Assembly: GCF_000420785.1 (NCBI RefSeq)
Contig: NZ_ATVP01000008.1
Span: 27,944 to 91,943, forward strand
Source: Streptococcus hyovaginalis DSM 12219
Lineage (GTDB): Bacteria; Bacillota; Bacilli; Lactobacillales; Streptococcaceae
Direction of reading: 5' to 3'
DNA: 64,000 bases
The notes below the pieces were generated by a model, which was not told the DNA's origin, ran no database searches, and was given only the letters and a program-made list of their open reading frames with translations. Below are positions 1-8,131 of the stretch, in pieces. Both the position numbers and the translations under genes were made by a program. The first letter of the stretch is position 1. Each line of letters starts with the position of its first letter.

Positions 1-208
1 TGTAGGCGTCTAGCTGAGCAGCTGTTCCTGCATTAGAGACCTTGCCATCTGGCATGTAGGCAGAACCAGTTGTATCTAAAGCGCCATGGAAATCATTGAT
101 GCCGAGGATTTGAATCGCTCCTTGATCGGCGAAAGCGGGACTAGTTGCCAAGCCAAAACCAGCGACCACAGCCAAGAGACTACTTTTTAGGATTAACTTC
201 TTTTTCAT
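1..208 (-). CDS. Surface 5'-nucleotidase, N-terminal part (runs off the window)
   Basis: Only the first ~69 codons are inside the window. The reading frame opens with a typical Sec signal peptide: a Lys-rich start, a hydrophobic stretch, then cleavage near PAFA-DQ. Right after it comes QILGINDFHGAL, the first metal-binding motif (NDFHG) of the 5'-nucleotidase/calcineurin-like phosphoesterase family. Known: streptococcal members are exported, often wall-anchored, and make adenosine from nucleotides at the cell surface. Two ATGs are adjacent (211 and 208); GGAG at 217-214 is better spaced for 208. The catalytic C-terminal part and any LPXTG anchor cannot be seen. Confidence 0.8.
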   Translation of the reverse strand, partial: MKKKLILKSSLLAVVAGFGLATSPAFADQGAIQILGINDFHGALDTTGSAYMPDGKVSNAGTAAQLDAY

Positions 209-463
209 CATAACTCCTTTTTGAATGCCATAAAGTAATGTCCACAGATAGTTTACTATGCCAAAATGTAAAATTCAAGTGTTTTTTAGGTAAAAAACGA
301 ATATTGTTTGTTTCTCTTATCAAAAACAGACGTCATTTAAACGATTTCAGTGGTGTTTTCTGAGCATAAAGCCAGTGTTTTAGAGAGAAGATCGTGAAAT
401 CATGGGTAAAAAATGGTATACTTCTTGTATAAAAAACGATATGGAATAGTGAAGGAGAACAAG

Positions 464-1378
464 ATGTTGCAAGAAATTGGACAGACGACATTAAAGGGAT
501 CACGTATTGTTTTGGGAGCTATGCGTATGGGAGCACTGGAGATCTCAGAAGCAGAAAAAGTCATTGCTAGTGCTGTAGAGTCAGGGATTAATTTTTTTGA
601 TCATGCTGACATTTATGGTGGTGGTGAGTCTGAAATATGTTTTAGAGATGCCGTTAAGCAGCTTGGACTTAGTCGTCAGGACCTGATTTTACAATCTAAA
701 TGTGGGATTCGAAAAGGTTTCTTCGATTTTTCAAAAGAGCATATAGTGACTTCGGTTGACGGTATTTTACAACGCTTAGGAACTGATTATCTGGATATTT
801 TAGCCCTACATCGTCCAGATGCTCTTTGGGAGCCAGAAGAGGTAGCGGAAGCTTTTACACAACTTAAAAAAGAAGGAAAAGTGAACCATTTTGGTGTTAG
901 TAACCAAAATTGTAGTCAAATAGCTTTCTTACAATCCTATTTGGAAGAACCGCTTGCCGTCAATCAATTACAGCTATCGCCTGTGCATGCCCCGATGATC
1001 TCGGTGGGCCTCGAGGTTAATATGACGACTCCTGGTGCTACTGATCGCGACGGTGGTATCATTGATTATTGTCGTCTTAGCAAGGTCACTATCCAAGCTT
1101 GGTCACCATTCCAGATTGACCTTTCAAAAGGATTGTTTTCTGGAAATCCAGATTATAAAGTGTTGAATGATACTATTGCTAAATATGCGGAACAATATCA
1201 GGTTTCTGATGAGGCTATCGTTGTTGCTTGGATTCTTCGTCATCCTGCTAAAATTCAGACCATAGTGGGATCTATGAATCCAGAACGGATTAAGCGCATT
1301 GCAGAAGCAGAAAAAGTCGTTTTAACACGTCAAGAATGGTATGACATTTACACTAAGGCTGGTCATATTTTGCCTTAA
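464..1378 (+). CDS. Aldo/keto reductase (YdhF-like)
   Basis: 304-aa NAD(P)H-dependent oxidoreductase of the AKR superfamily, cytoplasmic, with a TIM-barrel fold. Visible family marks: NFFDHADIYGGGESE (catalytic Asp/Tyr region), LQSKCGI (Lys), DYLDILALHRPD, FGVSNQN, and the C-terminal cofactor-binding segment IVGSMNPERIKRI. The ATG at 464 is chosen over the longer in-frame start at 413 because GAAGGAG (451-457) lies at the right distance and the family begins here. The physiological substrate cannot be read from sequence. It is followed after 17 nt by a small membrane protein gene and may share its transcript. Confidence 0.9.
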   Translation: MLQEIGQTTLKGSRIVLGAMRMGALEISEAEKVIASAVESGINFFDHADIYGGGESEICFRDAVKQLGLSRQDLILQSKCGIRKGFFDFSKEHIVTSVDGILQRLGTDYLDILALHRPDALWEPEEVAEAFTQLKKEGKVNHFGVSNQNCSQIAFLQSYLEEPLAVNQLQLSPVHAPMISVGLEVNMTTPGATDRDGGIIDYCRLSKVTIQAWSPFQIDLSKGLFSGNPDYKVLNDTIAKYAEQYQVSDEAIVVAWILRHPAKIQTIVGSMNPERIKRIAEAEKVVLTRQEWYDIYTKAGHILP

Positions 1379-1395
1379 AATGGGGAGTGAAAACC

Positions 1396-1788
1396 ATGTC
1401 CAATCATGAGTCTAAATCCAAAAAGAGAAAGAACTTTTGGTTACAATTTAGCTTTTATTTGCTCCTATTTGCGCTCATCAATGTGATTGCTAAAGGACTC
1501 TTTTATTTCTCTGTCTATGAGCGACCGCTTTCTTCTTCAGAGCTGCAATTCGGAACAAGTCTTGGTTTTGCCTTTGGCTTTAGTGTCTGGGGAAATGACA
1601 GTCTAGCCTTATGGAAGAAATGCTTGGGCTCTGTTTTCTTGATACTCATAGGAGCGCCACTAAGTATCCTAATTTGGGAGCTGGTGCCCCCATTTGTTCT
1701 ACAGTTTTGGCAATGGGGTATGCTTGTGATGATTGGTGGTCTGAGTTTAGCGATTTTTTACCGACGATTCAAAGCTTATTTGAAATAA
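1396..1788 (+). CDS. Small membrane protein of unknown function
   Basis: 130 aa. A charged Lys/Arg-rich cytoplasmic start (residues 1-13) is followed by about four hydrophobic segments (near residues 15-35, 52-66, 75-95 and 103-122) and a basic end (YRRFKAYLK). ATG 1396 is preferred over GTG 1387 because GGGGAG (1382-1387) sits 8 nt upstream of it. It lies 17 nt after the aldo/keto reductase gene, suggesting co-transcription, and ends just before a bidirectional terminator shared with the convergent ansA. I do not recognise a family. Confidence 0.7.
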   Translation: MSNHESKSKKRKNFWLQFSFYLLLFALINVIAKGLFYFSVYERPLSSSELQFGTSLGFAFGFSVWGNDSLALWKKCLGSVFLILIGAPLSILIWELVPPFVLQFWQWGMLVMIGGLSLAIFYRRFKAYLK

Positions 1789-1796
1789 TGCCTAAG

Positions 1797-1827
1797 GAAA
1801 AAGTACCTCAAAATTGGGGTACTTTTC
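1797..1827. terminator. Bidirectional terminator between membrane-protein gene and ansA
   Basis: Inverted repeat GTACCtC...GgGGTAC with A-run on the left and T-run on the right, lying between two convergent stop codons. Confidence 0.8.
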
Positions 1828-2790
1828 TTATCCTTCGATATATTCACTCAAGGTTTGTCCCTCAAGTCCAGCATTAATAGCGATTAGTAATTTAAGGCGC
1901 GCTTTTTGACTGTTGAGTTCTTTGACAAACATAATCCCGTTAGTGGCGAGATCCACACCACCACCTTGATAGGCATAGACAGGTTCTGCGATGCCATTAA
2001 AACAGCGCGATACCAAGACTATCGGAAGGCCTTCTTGAGCAAGGGTAATGAGGGTTTTTGCTGCTTCTGGAGGGAGATTACCAGCCCCTAGAGCTTCAAT
2101 AACGACACCGTCAATATGACTAGCACGTAAGAGTCTTAAAATCCCATCACCCATACCAGCATAGGCCTTGATAATCGGAATGGTTCCCTGTATGTGATCG
2201 AGATCAAAGCGTACACGAGGTTCAGTAGTTTGAAAAAATAAAATCTCATGTTTCATAATAATCCCAAGGGGGCCATGGGTGGGTGTTTGAAATGTTGAGA
2301 CATTGGTTGTATGTGTTTTGGTAACATACTTGGCAGCATGTATCTCGTCATTCATCACAACGAGAACCCCTTTTCCGAGAGATTTTGGATGGCCTGCGAC
2401 GCGAAGGGCTGATAGGTAATTGTAAATCCCATCACTTCCTAACTCATTTGATGATCGCATGGCACCGGTAATAACTATAGGAATAGATGGGAGGTTCATC
2501 GTATCCAGAAAGTAAGCTGTTTCCTCTAAGGTATCGGTTCCATGTGTGATGACGATTCCATCATAATTAGCCCCGATGGCTTTGATTTTCTGGTAGAGCT
2601 CATACATATGGTACTCTGTAATATGGGGGCTAGGTACATTGAAGAGATCAATGGTTGTGATGTTAAAGTCATTAAGTTCGACTGCGACATGGTTCATGGG
2701 ATTGTCATTAGAAGAATTGACGTGTCCCATTTCATCTGCGGTCATTGAAATAGTCCCACCAGTATGTAGGACCAGAATATTTTTAGTCAT
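1828..2790 (-). CDS. ansA: L-asparaginase
   Basis: 320-aa amidohydrolase converting L-asparagine to aspartate and ammonia. Both catalytic threonine motifs are visible: LHTGGTISM near the N-terminus and ITHGTDTLEETAYFL near residue 80, plus VITGAMR, all typical of bacterial asparaginase. There is no signal peptide, so it is inferred to be the cytoplasmic type-I-like enzyme. It is convergent with the upstream pair and divergent from the HAD fusion gene at 2858. The ribosome site is weak (GAAAGAAG). Confidence 0.93.
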   Translation of the reverse strand: MTKNILVLHTGGTISMTADEMGHVNSSNDNPMNHVAVELNDFNITTIDLFNVPSPHITEYHMYELYQKIKAIGANYDGIVITHGTDTLEETAYFLDTMNLPSIPIVITGAMRSSNELGSDGIYNYLSALRVAGHPKSLGKGVLVVMNDEIHAAKYVTKTHTTNVSTFQTPTHGPLGIIMKHEILFFQTTEPRVRFDLDHIQGTIPIIKAYAGMGDGILRLLRASHIDGVVIEALGAGNLPPEAAKTLITLAQEGLPIVLVSRCFNGIAEPVYAYQGGGVDLATNGIMFVKELNSQKARLKLLIAINAGLEGQTLSEYIEG

Positions 2791-2857
2791 TGAAATACTT
2801 CTTTCAAAATTGTGATATAATTTATTCTAACATAATTTAGGAAAATGGAGATTGGTA

Positions 2858-4246
2858 TTGGCGATCAAGGCTGTGTTTTTTGATATTGATGGCACGCTAT
2901 TAAATGATAGTAAACGCGTTGAAAAGGCGACTGTCCTTGCCATTAAAAATTTAAAAGAACAAGGTATCCTTGTCGGTGTTGCTACTGGACGAGGACCTGG
3001 TTTTGTGCAACCCTTTATGGATAATTTGGGGCTTGATTTTGCAGTAACTTACAATGGGCAGTATATATTCACGCGTGATAAAGTGCTCTACCAAAACCAA
3101 CTTCCTAAATCTTTGATTTATCGTGTCATTCGTTATGCAGGGGACAAAAAAAGAGAAATTTCTTTAGGAACAGCTTCGGGATTAGTAGGTTCAGGTCTCA
3201 TCGAAATGGGGACTAGCAACTTTGGGCAATTGGTCAGTCGCTTGGTTCCTAGTCGCTTGACCAAGCTTGTCGAAAATAGCTTTAAGAAAATCATTCGCCG
3301 AATCAAACCACAAAATATGGACTATCTTAAGACTATCATGCGTGAGCCGGTCTTTCAAATTGTTCTTGTCGCTACAGAAGGGGAAAGTCAAAAACTCCGT
3401 GAGAAATTTCCGCAAATTACGATCACGCGTTCTAGTCCTTACTCCATCGACCTTATTTCTCAAGGACAATCAAAGCTAAAAGGTATTCAAACGGTCGGTC
3501 GACAATTTGATTTTGAATTGAATGAAGTGATGGCATTCGGGGATTCTGAAAATGATATGGAAATGCTGACAGGTGTTGGTGTGGGTATAGCCATGGGAAA
3601 TGGTCAAGATACCTTGAAGTCCGTAGCTGATTATACGACTGATAGTAACAATCGTGATGGGATTTCAAAAGCATTAGCGCATCATGGGCTTATCCATTTG
3701 GATCCAGAACAAGGTTTCAAGAGTCGTGATGAAAACTTTAATAAGGTTAAAGACTTTCATATGTTGATGGATGGATCAGTCAATCACACCCCACGACTCT
3801 ATCAAATTGAAGAAGGCGAACATCGTGCCGGTTTTAAAGTTGAAGAAATTGTTGAATTTTTATATGCCGCAAGTCAAGGTGATCAACATGATTTTACGCA
3901 AGCTATTTTAAATCTACATGCCGCTGTGGACCATGCCGCCTATAAAGTGCAACATAAGCCTCATCCTGAAACGCCTTTAGTAGGTGAAGTGGATGCCCTG
4001 ACGGATTTGTTATATTTTACTTACGGTTCGTTTGTCCTCATGGGAGTTGATCCTAGGCCTTTTTTTGATATTGTGCACGAAGCCAATATGGGTAAAATTT
4101 TTCCAGATGGTAAAGCACATTTTGATGCCAAAACACATAAAATCTTAAAACCTGATCATTGGGAAGAGACTTTTGCACCGGAGCCTGCGATCAAAAAAGA
4201 GTTAAACCGACAAATTCATAAATCTTTACAACGTACAGAAAAATAA
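2858..4246 (+). CDS. Cof-type HAD hydrolase fused to a PRA-PH/MazG-like domain
   Basis: About 462 aa, two modules. Residues 1-270 are a HAD-IIB (Cof) phosphatase: FFDIDGTLLND (nucleophile Asp), an interior cap domain, and FGDSENDMEM (Mg site). Residues ~290-460 resemble the all-alpha NTP-pyrophosphohydrolase fold of phosphoribosyl-ATP pyrophosphohydrolase/MazG, with the acidic helix GFKVEEIVEFLYAA and a later DALTDLLYF. Inferred: a sugar-phosphate or nucleotide phosphatase with an attached nucleotide-clearing domain; substrate unknown. The start is taken as TTG 2858, because GGAG (2847-2850) is 7 nt upstream while the earlier TTG at 2852 is too close. Confidence 0.85.
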   Translation: MAIKAVFFDIDGTLLNDSKRVEKATVLAIKNLKEQGILVGVATGRGPGFVQPFMDNLGLDFAVTYNGQYIFTRDKVLYQNQLPKSLIYRVIRYAGDKKREISLGTASGLVGSGLIEMGTSNFGQLVSRLVPSRLTKLVENSFKKIIRRIKPQNMDYLKTIMREPVFQIVLVATEGESQKLREKFPQITITRSSPYSIDLISQGQSKLKGIQTVGRQFDFELNEVMAFGDSENDMEMLTGVGVGIAMGNGQDTLKSVADYTTDSNNRDGISKALAHHGLIHLDPEQGFKSRDENFNKVKDFHMLMDGSVNHTPRLYQIEEGEHRAGFKVEEIVEFLYAASQGDQHDFTQAILNLHAAVDHAAYKVQHKPHPETPLVGEVDALTDLLYFTYGSFVLMGVDPRPFFDIVHEANMGKIFPDGKAHFDAKTHKILKPDHWEETFAPEPAIKKELNRQIHKSLQRTEK

Positions 4247-4288
4247 AAAGCTTGCTGAGGCGACTTGGCCTCAGTCAGCTTTTTGGGC
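4244..4288. terminator. Bidirectional terminator
   Basis: Stem GCTGAGGC / GCCTCAG with outer AAAAAGC...GCTTTTT pairing, between the convergent HAD fusion and uspA genes. Confidence 0.85.
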
Positions 4289-4291
4289 TGG

Positions 4292-4744
4292 TTATAAAAT
4301 TTTTTCCTTATCGCGTACGACAAGAATATCGATTTTAGCATTGCGTAGAATGTATTCGGATGATGATCCCACCAAGAGTCGCTCGAAAGCATTGAGTCCG
4401 GTCGCACCTAGCATGATAAGGTCCGCCCCCTCACGATCAGGAATATCAATGGCTAACAGAGACTTAGGATTTCCAAATTCAACAATTTGTGTGACCTTTT
4501 CAAGTCCAGCTGCCCGAGCTTTTTCCTTTAATTCATTTAAGACGTCGTGTGCCTCACGTTCCAGTTTTTCGTAGACGGTTGCATCGAATGTCGCAACACT
4601 CTGAAGGGCACGTGTATCAATAACGTGAGTTAACAGCAGGGCAGCATCATTTCGCTTGGCAACATTGACAGCTTTCTCGAAAGCTAGTTCAGACTCTGCA
4701 GACCCATCGATAGCAACTAGAATTTTTTCGTATTGATAAGACAT
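4292..4744 (-). CDS. Universal stress protein, UspA family
   Basis: 150 aa, full length for a single-domain Usp protein. The N-terminus YEKILVAIDGSAESELAF and the ATP-binding signature GATGLN-(9 aa)-GSSSEYIL (pattern G2xG9xGS) are intact, so it is predicted to bind ATP as a dimer. A good ribosome site (GGAGG) precedes the start. A consensus -10 (TATAAT, minus strand 4780-4775) lies upstream, and a TGAAA-GCG-TTTCA palindrome at 4798-4810 overlaps the -35 position, hinting at catabolite or stress control. Confidence 0.92.
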   Translation of the reverse strand: MSYQYEKILVAIDGSAESELAFEKAVNVAKRNDAALLLTHVIDTRALQSVATFDATVYEKLEREAHDVLNELKEKARAAGLEKVTQIVEFGNPKSLLAIDIPDREGADLIMLGATGLNAFERLLVGSSSEYILRNAKIDILVVRDKEKIL

Positions 4745-4774
4745 ATATGCGACCTCCTTTTTTCCTATAAGTTC

Positions 4775-4810
4775 ATTATACTCTTTTTTTGATTTTTTGA
4801 AAGCGTTTCA
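4775..4810 (-). promoter_or_regulatory. uspA promoter with cre-like palindrome
   Basis: -10 TATAAT (4780-4775) with a weak -35 CTTTCA 17 nt upstream. The -35 lies inside a perfect 5-3-5 palindrome, TGAAA GCG TTTCA (4798-4810). It resembles a catabolite-responsive element but is shorter than the classical 14-16 bp site, so CcpA binding is only a suggestion. Confidence 0.45.
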
Positions 4811-4930
4811 CATTCTCTTTCTGAAAAAAGGTTTTTGGAAACTTTTGGATAATCCTTTTAAAAATTAAAATGAAAAAATGTGTTATTTTAAATAAAATGC
4901 GCTATAATATCAAAAAATGAGGTAACGCAT

Positions 4931-6145
4931 ATGAAGACTTTTGAAAAATCATCAAAATTAGAACATGTTGCTTATGATATTCGTGGTCCAGTCTTGGATG
5001 AGGCCAACCGAATGCGAGCTAATGGCGAGAAAATTCTACGATTGAACACTGGAAATCCTGCGGAATTTGGATTTACGGCTCCTGACGAAGTAATCAGTGA
5101 TCTTATTATGAATGCGCGTAGTAGTGAAGGATATTCAGACAGCAAAGGTATTTTTCCAGCTCGAAAAGCCATCATGCAATACTGTCAGACAAAAAACATT
5201 CCTAATGTCGATATTGATGATATCTATATTGGTAATGGTGTCTCTGAGTTAATCACTATGTCTATGCAGGGGTTATTAGATAATGGGGATGAAGTCTTAG
5301 TGCCTATGCCAGATTATCCTCTTTGGACAGCAGCAGTTAGCCTGTCTGGGGGGCATGCTGTGCATTATATTTGTGATGAATCCGCTAATTGGTACCCTGA
5401 TTTAGCTGATATTGAAAGCAAAGTATCTGGTCGAACAAAAGCCATTGTATTGATTAATCCTAATAATCCCACAGGAGCCCTTTATCCTAAAGATGTTCTA
5501 GAAGGTATTGTGGATATTGCCCGTCGTCATAATCTAATTATTTTCTCAGATGAGATTTATGACCGTATGGTTTTTGATGGAGCGACACATATTCCAATTG
5601 CTAGTCTAGCTCCTGATCTTTTTGTTGTGACTATGAATGGTTTGTCAAAATCGCATCGTATCTGTGGTTTCCGTGTGGGATGGATGGTTCTTTCGGGACG
5701 TAAGGATCATGTCAAAGGTTACATTGAAGGGCTTGATATGTTATCTAATATGAGGCTGTGTTCCAATGTGTTGGCTCAACAGGTTGTTCAAACCTCTCTA
5801 GGAGGTTATCAGTCTGTCGATGAGTTGTTGATGCCGGGTGGTCGCCTTTATGAGCAACGTGAATTTGTCACTAAAGCCATTAACGATATTCCAGGATTGA
5901 CTGCTGTAAAACCTCAAGCTGGTCTCTACGTCTTTCCTAAAATTGATCAGACTATGTATAACGTCGCAGATGATGAACAATTTGTTTTGGAATTTCTCAA
6001 GCAGGAAAAAGTCATGTTAGTTCATGGAAGAGGCTTCAATTGGAAGGATCCTGATCATTTCCGAATAGTTTATTTGCCTAGAGTTGAAGAGTTGGCGGAG
6101 ATTCAGACTAAGATGGAGCGTTTCCTAAAACAATATCGCCGCTAA
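4931..6145 (+). CDS. alaT: Pyridoxal-phosphate aminotransferase, alanine transaminase type
   Basis: 404 aa fold-type I aminotransferase. Visible: GNPAEFGF at the start (substrate loop), GNGVSELI, DYPLWTA, INPNNPTGALY, SDEIYDRM, the PLP-lysine segment NGLSKSHRICGFRVGW, and a C-terminal FRIVYLPR (carboxylate-binding Arg). Known: close streptococcal relatives act as alanine/valine-pyruvate transaminases, with AlaT the usual name. It lies directly upstream of codY. -10 TATAAT is at 4903-4908; the ribosome site GAGG is 8 nt before ATG. Confidence 0.88.
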   Translation: MKTFEKSSKLEHVAYDIRGPVLDEANRMRANGEKILRLNTGNPAEFGFTAPDEVISDLIMNARSSEGYSDSKGIFPARKAIMQYCQTKNIPNVDIDDIYIGNGVSELITMSMQGLLDNGDEVLVPMPDYPLWTAAVSLSGGHAVHYICDESANWYPDLADIESKVSGRTKAIVLINPNNPTGALYPKDVLEGIVDIARRHNLIIFSDEIYDRMVFDGATHIPIASLAPDLFVVTMNGLSKSHRICGFRVGWMVLSGRKDHVKGYIEGLDMLSNMRLCSNVLAQQVVQTSLGGYQSVDELLMPGGRLYEQREFVTKAINDIPGLTAVKPQAGLYVFPKIDQTMYNVADDEQFVLEFLKQEKVMLVHGRGFNWKDPDHFRIVYLPRVEELAEIQTKMERFLKQYRR

Positions 6146-6213
6146 AAATCTTAAATTAACCGAAAAATTAATGTAAAAAATGAAAATTCTGTGTTTTTGC
6201 TAGTATTGTAAGC

Positions 6214-6259
6214 AATTTTCTGACAATTACTTGCCATTTTGAAGCCTGCTTGTTATAAT
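6214..6259 (+). promoter_or_regulatory. CodY box and extended -10 promoter of codY
   Basis: 6214-6228 reads AATTTTCTGACAATT, one mismatch from the CodY consensus AATTTTCWGAAAATT. Immediately downstream are -35 TTGCCA (6231-6236), a 17-nt spacer and -10 TATAAT (6254-6259) preceded by TG (extended -10). The box touching the -35 implies that CodY represses its own gene when branched-chain amino acids are abundant. Confidence 0.85.
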
Positions 6260-6296
6260 GATTTGTAATATATTTTCATAGATAGAAAGGTTTCTT

Positions 6297-7082
6297 ATGC
6301 CTAATTTATTATCAAAGACACGAAAAATCACCTCGATTTTGCAACGCTCTGTAGATAGTTTAGAGAATGAACTGCCTTATAATCTGATGGCGACTCAGCT
6401 CGGGGATATTATTGACTGTAATGTTTGTATTATCAACGGAGGCGGTACCATTTTAGGGTATGCTTTGAAATACAAGACTAATAACGATCGTGTCGAACAC
6501 ATGTTCGAAGAGAAAAAACTTATAGATGATTACGTCAGAACAGCTAGTCGTGTCTATGACACAGAGGCAAACTTGCCTGTTACACACGACTTGAGTATTT
6601 TTCCGATCGAACTTCAGGATGAATTTCCTGATGGTTTAACAACACTTGCTCCAATATACGGAGGCGGTATGCGCTTGGGAACGCTTATTATTTGGCGTAA
6701 TGACCAAGATTTTAAAGATGATGACCTTATCTTAGCAGAAATAGCCTCTACAGTAGTCGGGATTCAACTCTTAAACCTCCAAACAGAAAACCTTGAGGAA
6801 ACGATTCGTAAACAGACAGCTGTAACAATGGCGATTAATACACTATCCTATTCAGAAATGAAGGCTGTAGCAGCCATTTTAGGTGAACTGAATGGAACGG
6901 AAGGACGCTTAACAGCATCAGTGATTGCGGATCGTATTGGTATTACACGTTCAGTGATTGTAAATGCTCTTCGTAAGCTTGAGAGTGCTGGTATTATTGA
7001 AAGCCGCTCTCTTGGTATGAAGGGGACTTACCTTAAGGTCATTAATGAAGGTATTTTTGATAAAATCAAGGATTATAACTAA
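6297..7082 (+). CDS. codY: Global repressor CodY
   Basis: 261 aa, full length. An N-terminal GAF domain binds branched-chain amino acids; the C-terminal winged helix-turn-helix is visible as [36 protein letters not shown]. It controls amino-acid biosynthesis, transport and virulence genes in Firmicutes. Its own promoter carries a CodY box. It is followed after 2 nt by the nicotinamidase-like gene, indicating a two-gene operon ended by the terminator at 7651-7690. Confidence 0.98.
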   Translation: MPNLLSKTRKITSILQRSVDSLENELPYNLMATQLGDIIDCNVCIINGGGTILGYALKYKTNNDRVEHMFEEKKLIDDYVRTASRVYDTEANLPVTHDLSIFPIELQDEFPDGLTTLAPIYGGGMRLGTLIIWRNDQDFKDDDLILAEIASTVVGIQLLNLQTENLEETIRKQTAVTMAINTLSYSEMKAVAAILGELNGTEGRLTASVIADRIGITRSVIVNALRKLESAGIIESRSLGMKGTYLKVINEGIFDKIKDYN

Positions 7083-7084
7083 TA

Positions 7085-7639
7085 ATGTCTAAAGCCCTTA
7101 TTTCAATTGACTATACAGTAGACTTTGTCGCAGATGACGGGAAATTAACAGCAGGCAAGCCTGCTCAAGCTATTGAAAGTGCGTTGGTGAATGCAACACG
7201 TCAAGCCTTTGAGACTGGTGATTATATTTTCTTTGCGATTGATCGTCATGATGTAGATGATAAGTTTCACCCAGAAAGCAAACTTTTTCCACCTCATAAT
7301 TTAGCCGGTACTTCAGGTCGGAATTTATATGGCACTTTGGCTCCCCTATACCAGGAAATCAAAGATGATAGCAAGGTCTTTTGGATGGATAAACGCCATT
7401 ACTCTGCCTTTTCTGGTACGGATCTGGATGTGCGTTTGAGAGAACGTGGGGTCAAGACGCTTGTTTTGACTGGTGTACTGACCGAGATTTGTGTACTACA
7501 TACGGCTATAGATGCTTATAACCTAGGGTATGAGATCGAAGTGGTGGCTGGAGCAGTGGCCTCTTTGACGCCTGAAACTCATCAATTTGCTCTCAATCAT
7601 ATGGCATCTGTTTTAGGGGCTAAGATTATTGAAAATTAA
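7085..7639 (+). CDS. pncA: Nicotinamidase/isochorismatase-family cysteine hydrolase
   Basis: 184 aa. Catalytic triad positions are visible: Asp9 (ISIDYTVDF), Lys in WMDKRHYSAFSGT, Cys in LTGVLTEICVLHTA. The metal-binding motif D53-R-H55 with the later H in DDKFHPES fits nicotinamidase rather than isochorismatase. Predicted to deamidate nicotinamide to nicotinate for NAD salvage, in line with nadD elsewhere in the window. Nearly overlaps codY, so CodY autoregulation should reach it too. Confidence 0.85.
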   Translation: MSKALISIDYTVDFVADDGKLTAGKPAQAIESALVNATRQAFETGDYIFFAIDRHDVDDKFHPESKLFPPHNLAGTSGRNLYGTLAPLYQEIKDDSKVFWMDKRHYSAFSGTDLDVRLRERGVKTLVLTGVLTEICVLHTAIDAYNLGYEIEVVAGAVASLTPETHQFALNHMASVLGAKIIEN

Positions 7640-7650
7640 AACATAAAAAA

Positions 7651-7690
7651 GGCTCGTGCAAAATCTTTTTAAATGATTTTGCACGAGCCT
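7651..7690 (+). terminator. Strong intrinsic terminator after pncA
   Basis: Perfect 15-bp arms (GGCTCGTGCAAAATC and its complement) around an AT loop, followed by a T-run. An A-run on the other side makes it bidirectional for the convergent csoR-family gene. Confidence 0.95.
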
Positions 7691-7707
7691 TTTTTATGAA
7701 TTTTAGG

Positions 7708-7731
7708 TTTATATACCCCTGTGGGTAAAAT
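7708..7731. promoter_or_regulatory. Second operator-like palindrome at the 3' end of the csoR-family gene
   Basis: TATACCC-ctgt-GGGTA, the same TATACC/GGTATA type of repeat as the operator at 8085-8106, but placed just beyond the repressor stop codon, where no promoter is obvious. Confidence 0.45.
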
Positions 7732-7732
7732 A

Positions 7733-7993
7733 TTATTTTTTGATAATCATCTTTAATGCTTCTTGAATACGCTCTTCTTGGTCCTTAGCATCTTCTTCTG
7801 GGTGGTGAATAACTTGAGATATGCGGTTACTGATGACGACACCGAGCGTACTATTGATACTGGATCGGATGGCAGTTAATTGGGTAACGATATCAATACA
7901 TTCTTGATCCTCTTGGATCATTTTTTGGACACCGCGCAGCTGTCCCTCAATACGTTTGAGGCGATTAATGACCTCTTTTTTTTCAGTTTGCAT
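7733..7993 (-). CDS. CsoR/CstR-family metal- or persulfide-sensing repressor
   Basis: 86 aa all-helical DUF156 repressor: INRLKRIEGQLRGVQKMI is the family signature. Cys32 (QECIDIVTQ) is present, but the later His/Cys pair of copper-sensing CsoR is absent: the equivalent helix reads GVVISNRISQ and the protein has no second Cys. The neighbour operon (CoA-disulfide reductase plus rhodaneses) suggests a reactive-sulfur role, as for CstR, but the lost Cys makes the sensing chemistry unclear. ATG 7993 is chosen over GTG 7999 from the GAGG spacing. A consensus minus-strand promoter lies upstream (TTGACA 8045-8040, 17 nt, TATAAT 8022-8017). Confidence 0.85.
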   Translation of the reverse strand: MQTEKKEVINRLKRIEGQLRGVQKMIQEDQECIDIVTQLTAIRSSINSTLGVVISNRISQVIHHPEEDAKDQEERIQEALKMIIKK

Positions 7994-8054
7994 AGACACC
8001 TCATTTCTGAAAATTTATTATACTGAAGCCTTTTTGGTTTGTCAATTCTTTCTG

Positions 8055-8106
8055 TTGACTTGGATAAAGGCTCATGATATCATTTATATACCTATAGGGG
8101 TATATA
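8055..8106 (+). promoter_or_regulatory. Promoter and operator of the CoA-disulfide reductase operon
   Basis: -35 TTGACT (8055-8060), 17 nt, extended -10 TGaTATCAT (8078-8083), followed directly by the palindrome TATATACC-6 nt-GGTATATA (8085-8106). This matches the TACC...GGTA operators known for CsoR/CstR-type repressors and is placed to block transcription start. The divergent repressor promoter lies ~40 bp away and does not overlap it. Confidence 0.8.
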
Positions 8107-8131
8107 AAGTTGGAAGGTAAATAATAAACTT

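Noticed and set aside
1611..1877. 88-aa frame overlapping the membrane protein gene and the terminator
   Set aside because: Out-of-frame shadow of the 130-aa gene running through the terminator into antisense ansA.
7085..7639. Isochorismatase proper
   Set aside because: The D-x-H metal motif and Lys/Cys placement fit nicotinamidase better, and no siderophore genes are nearby.
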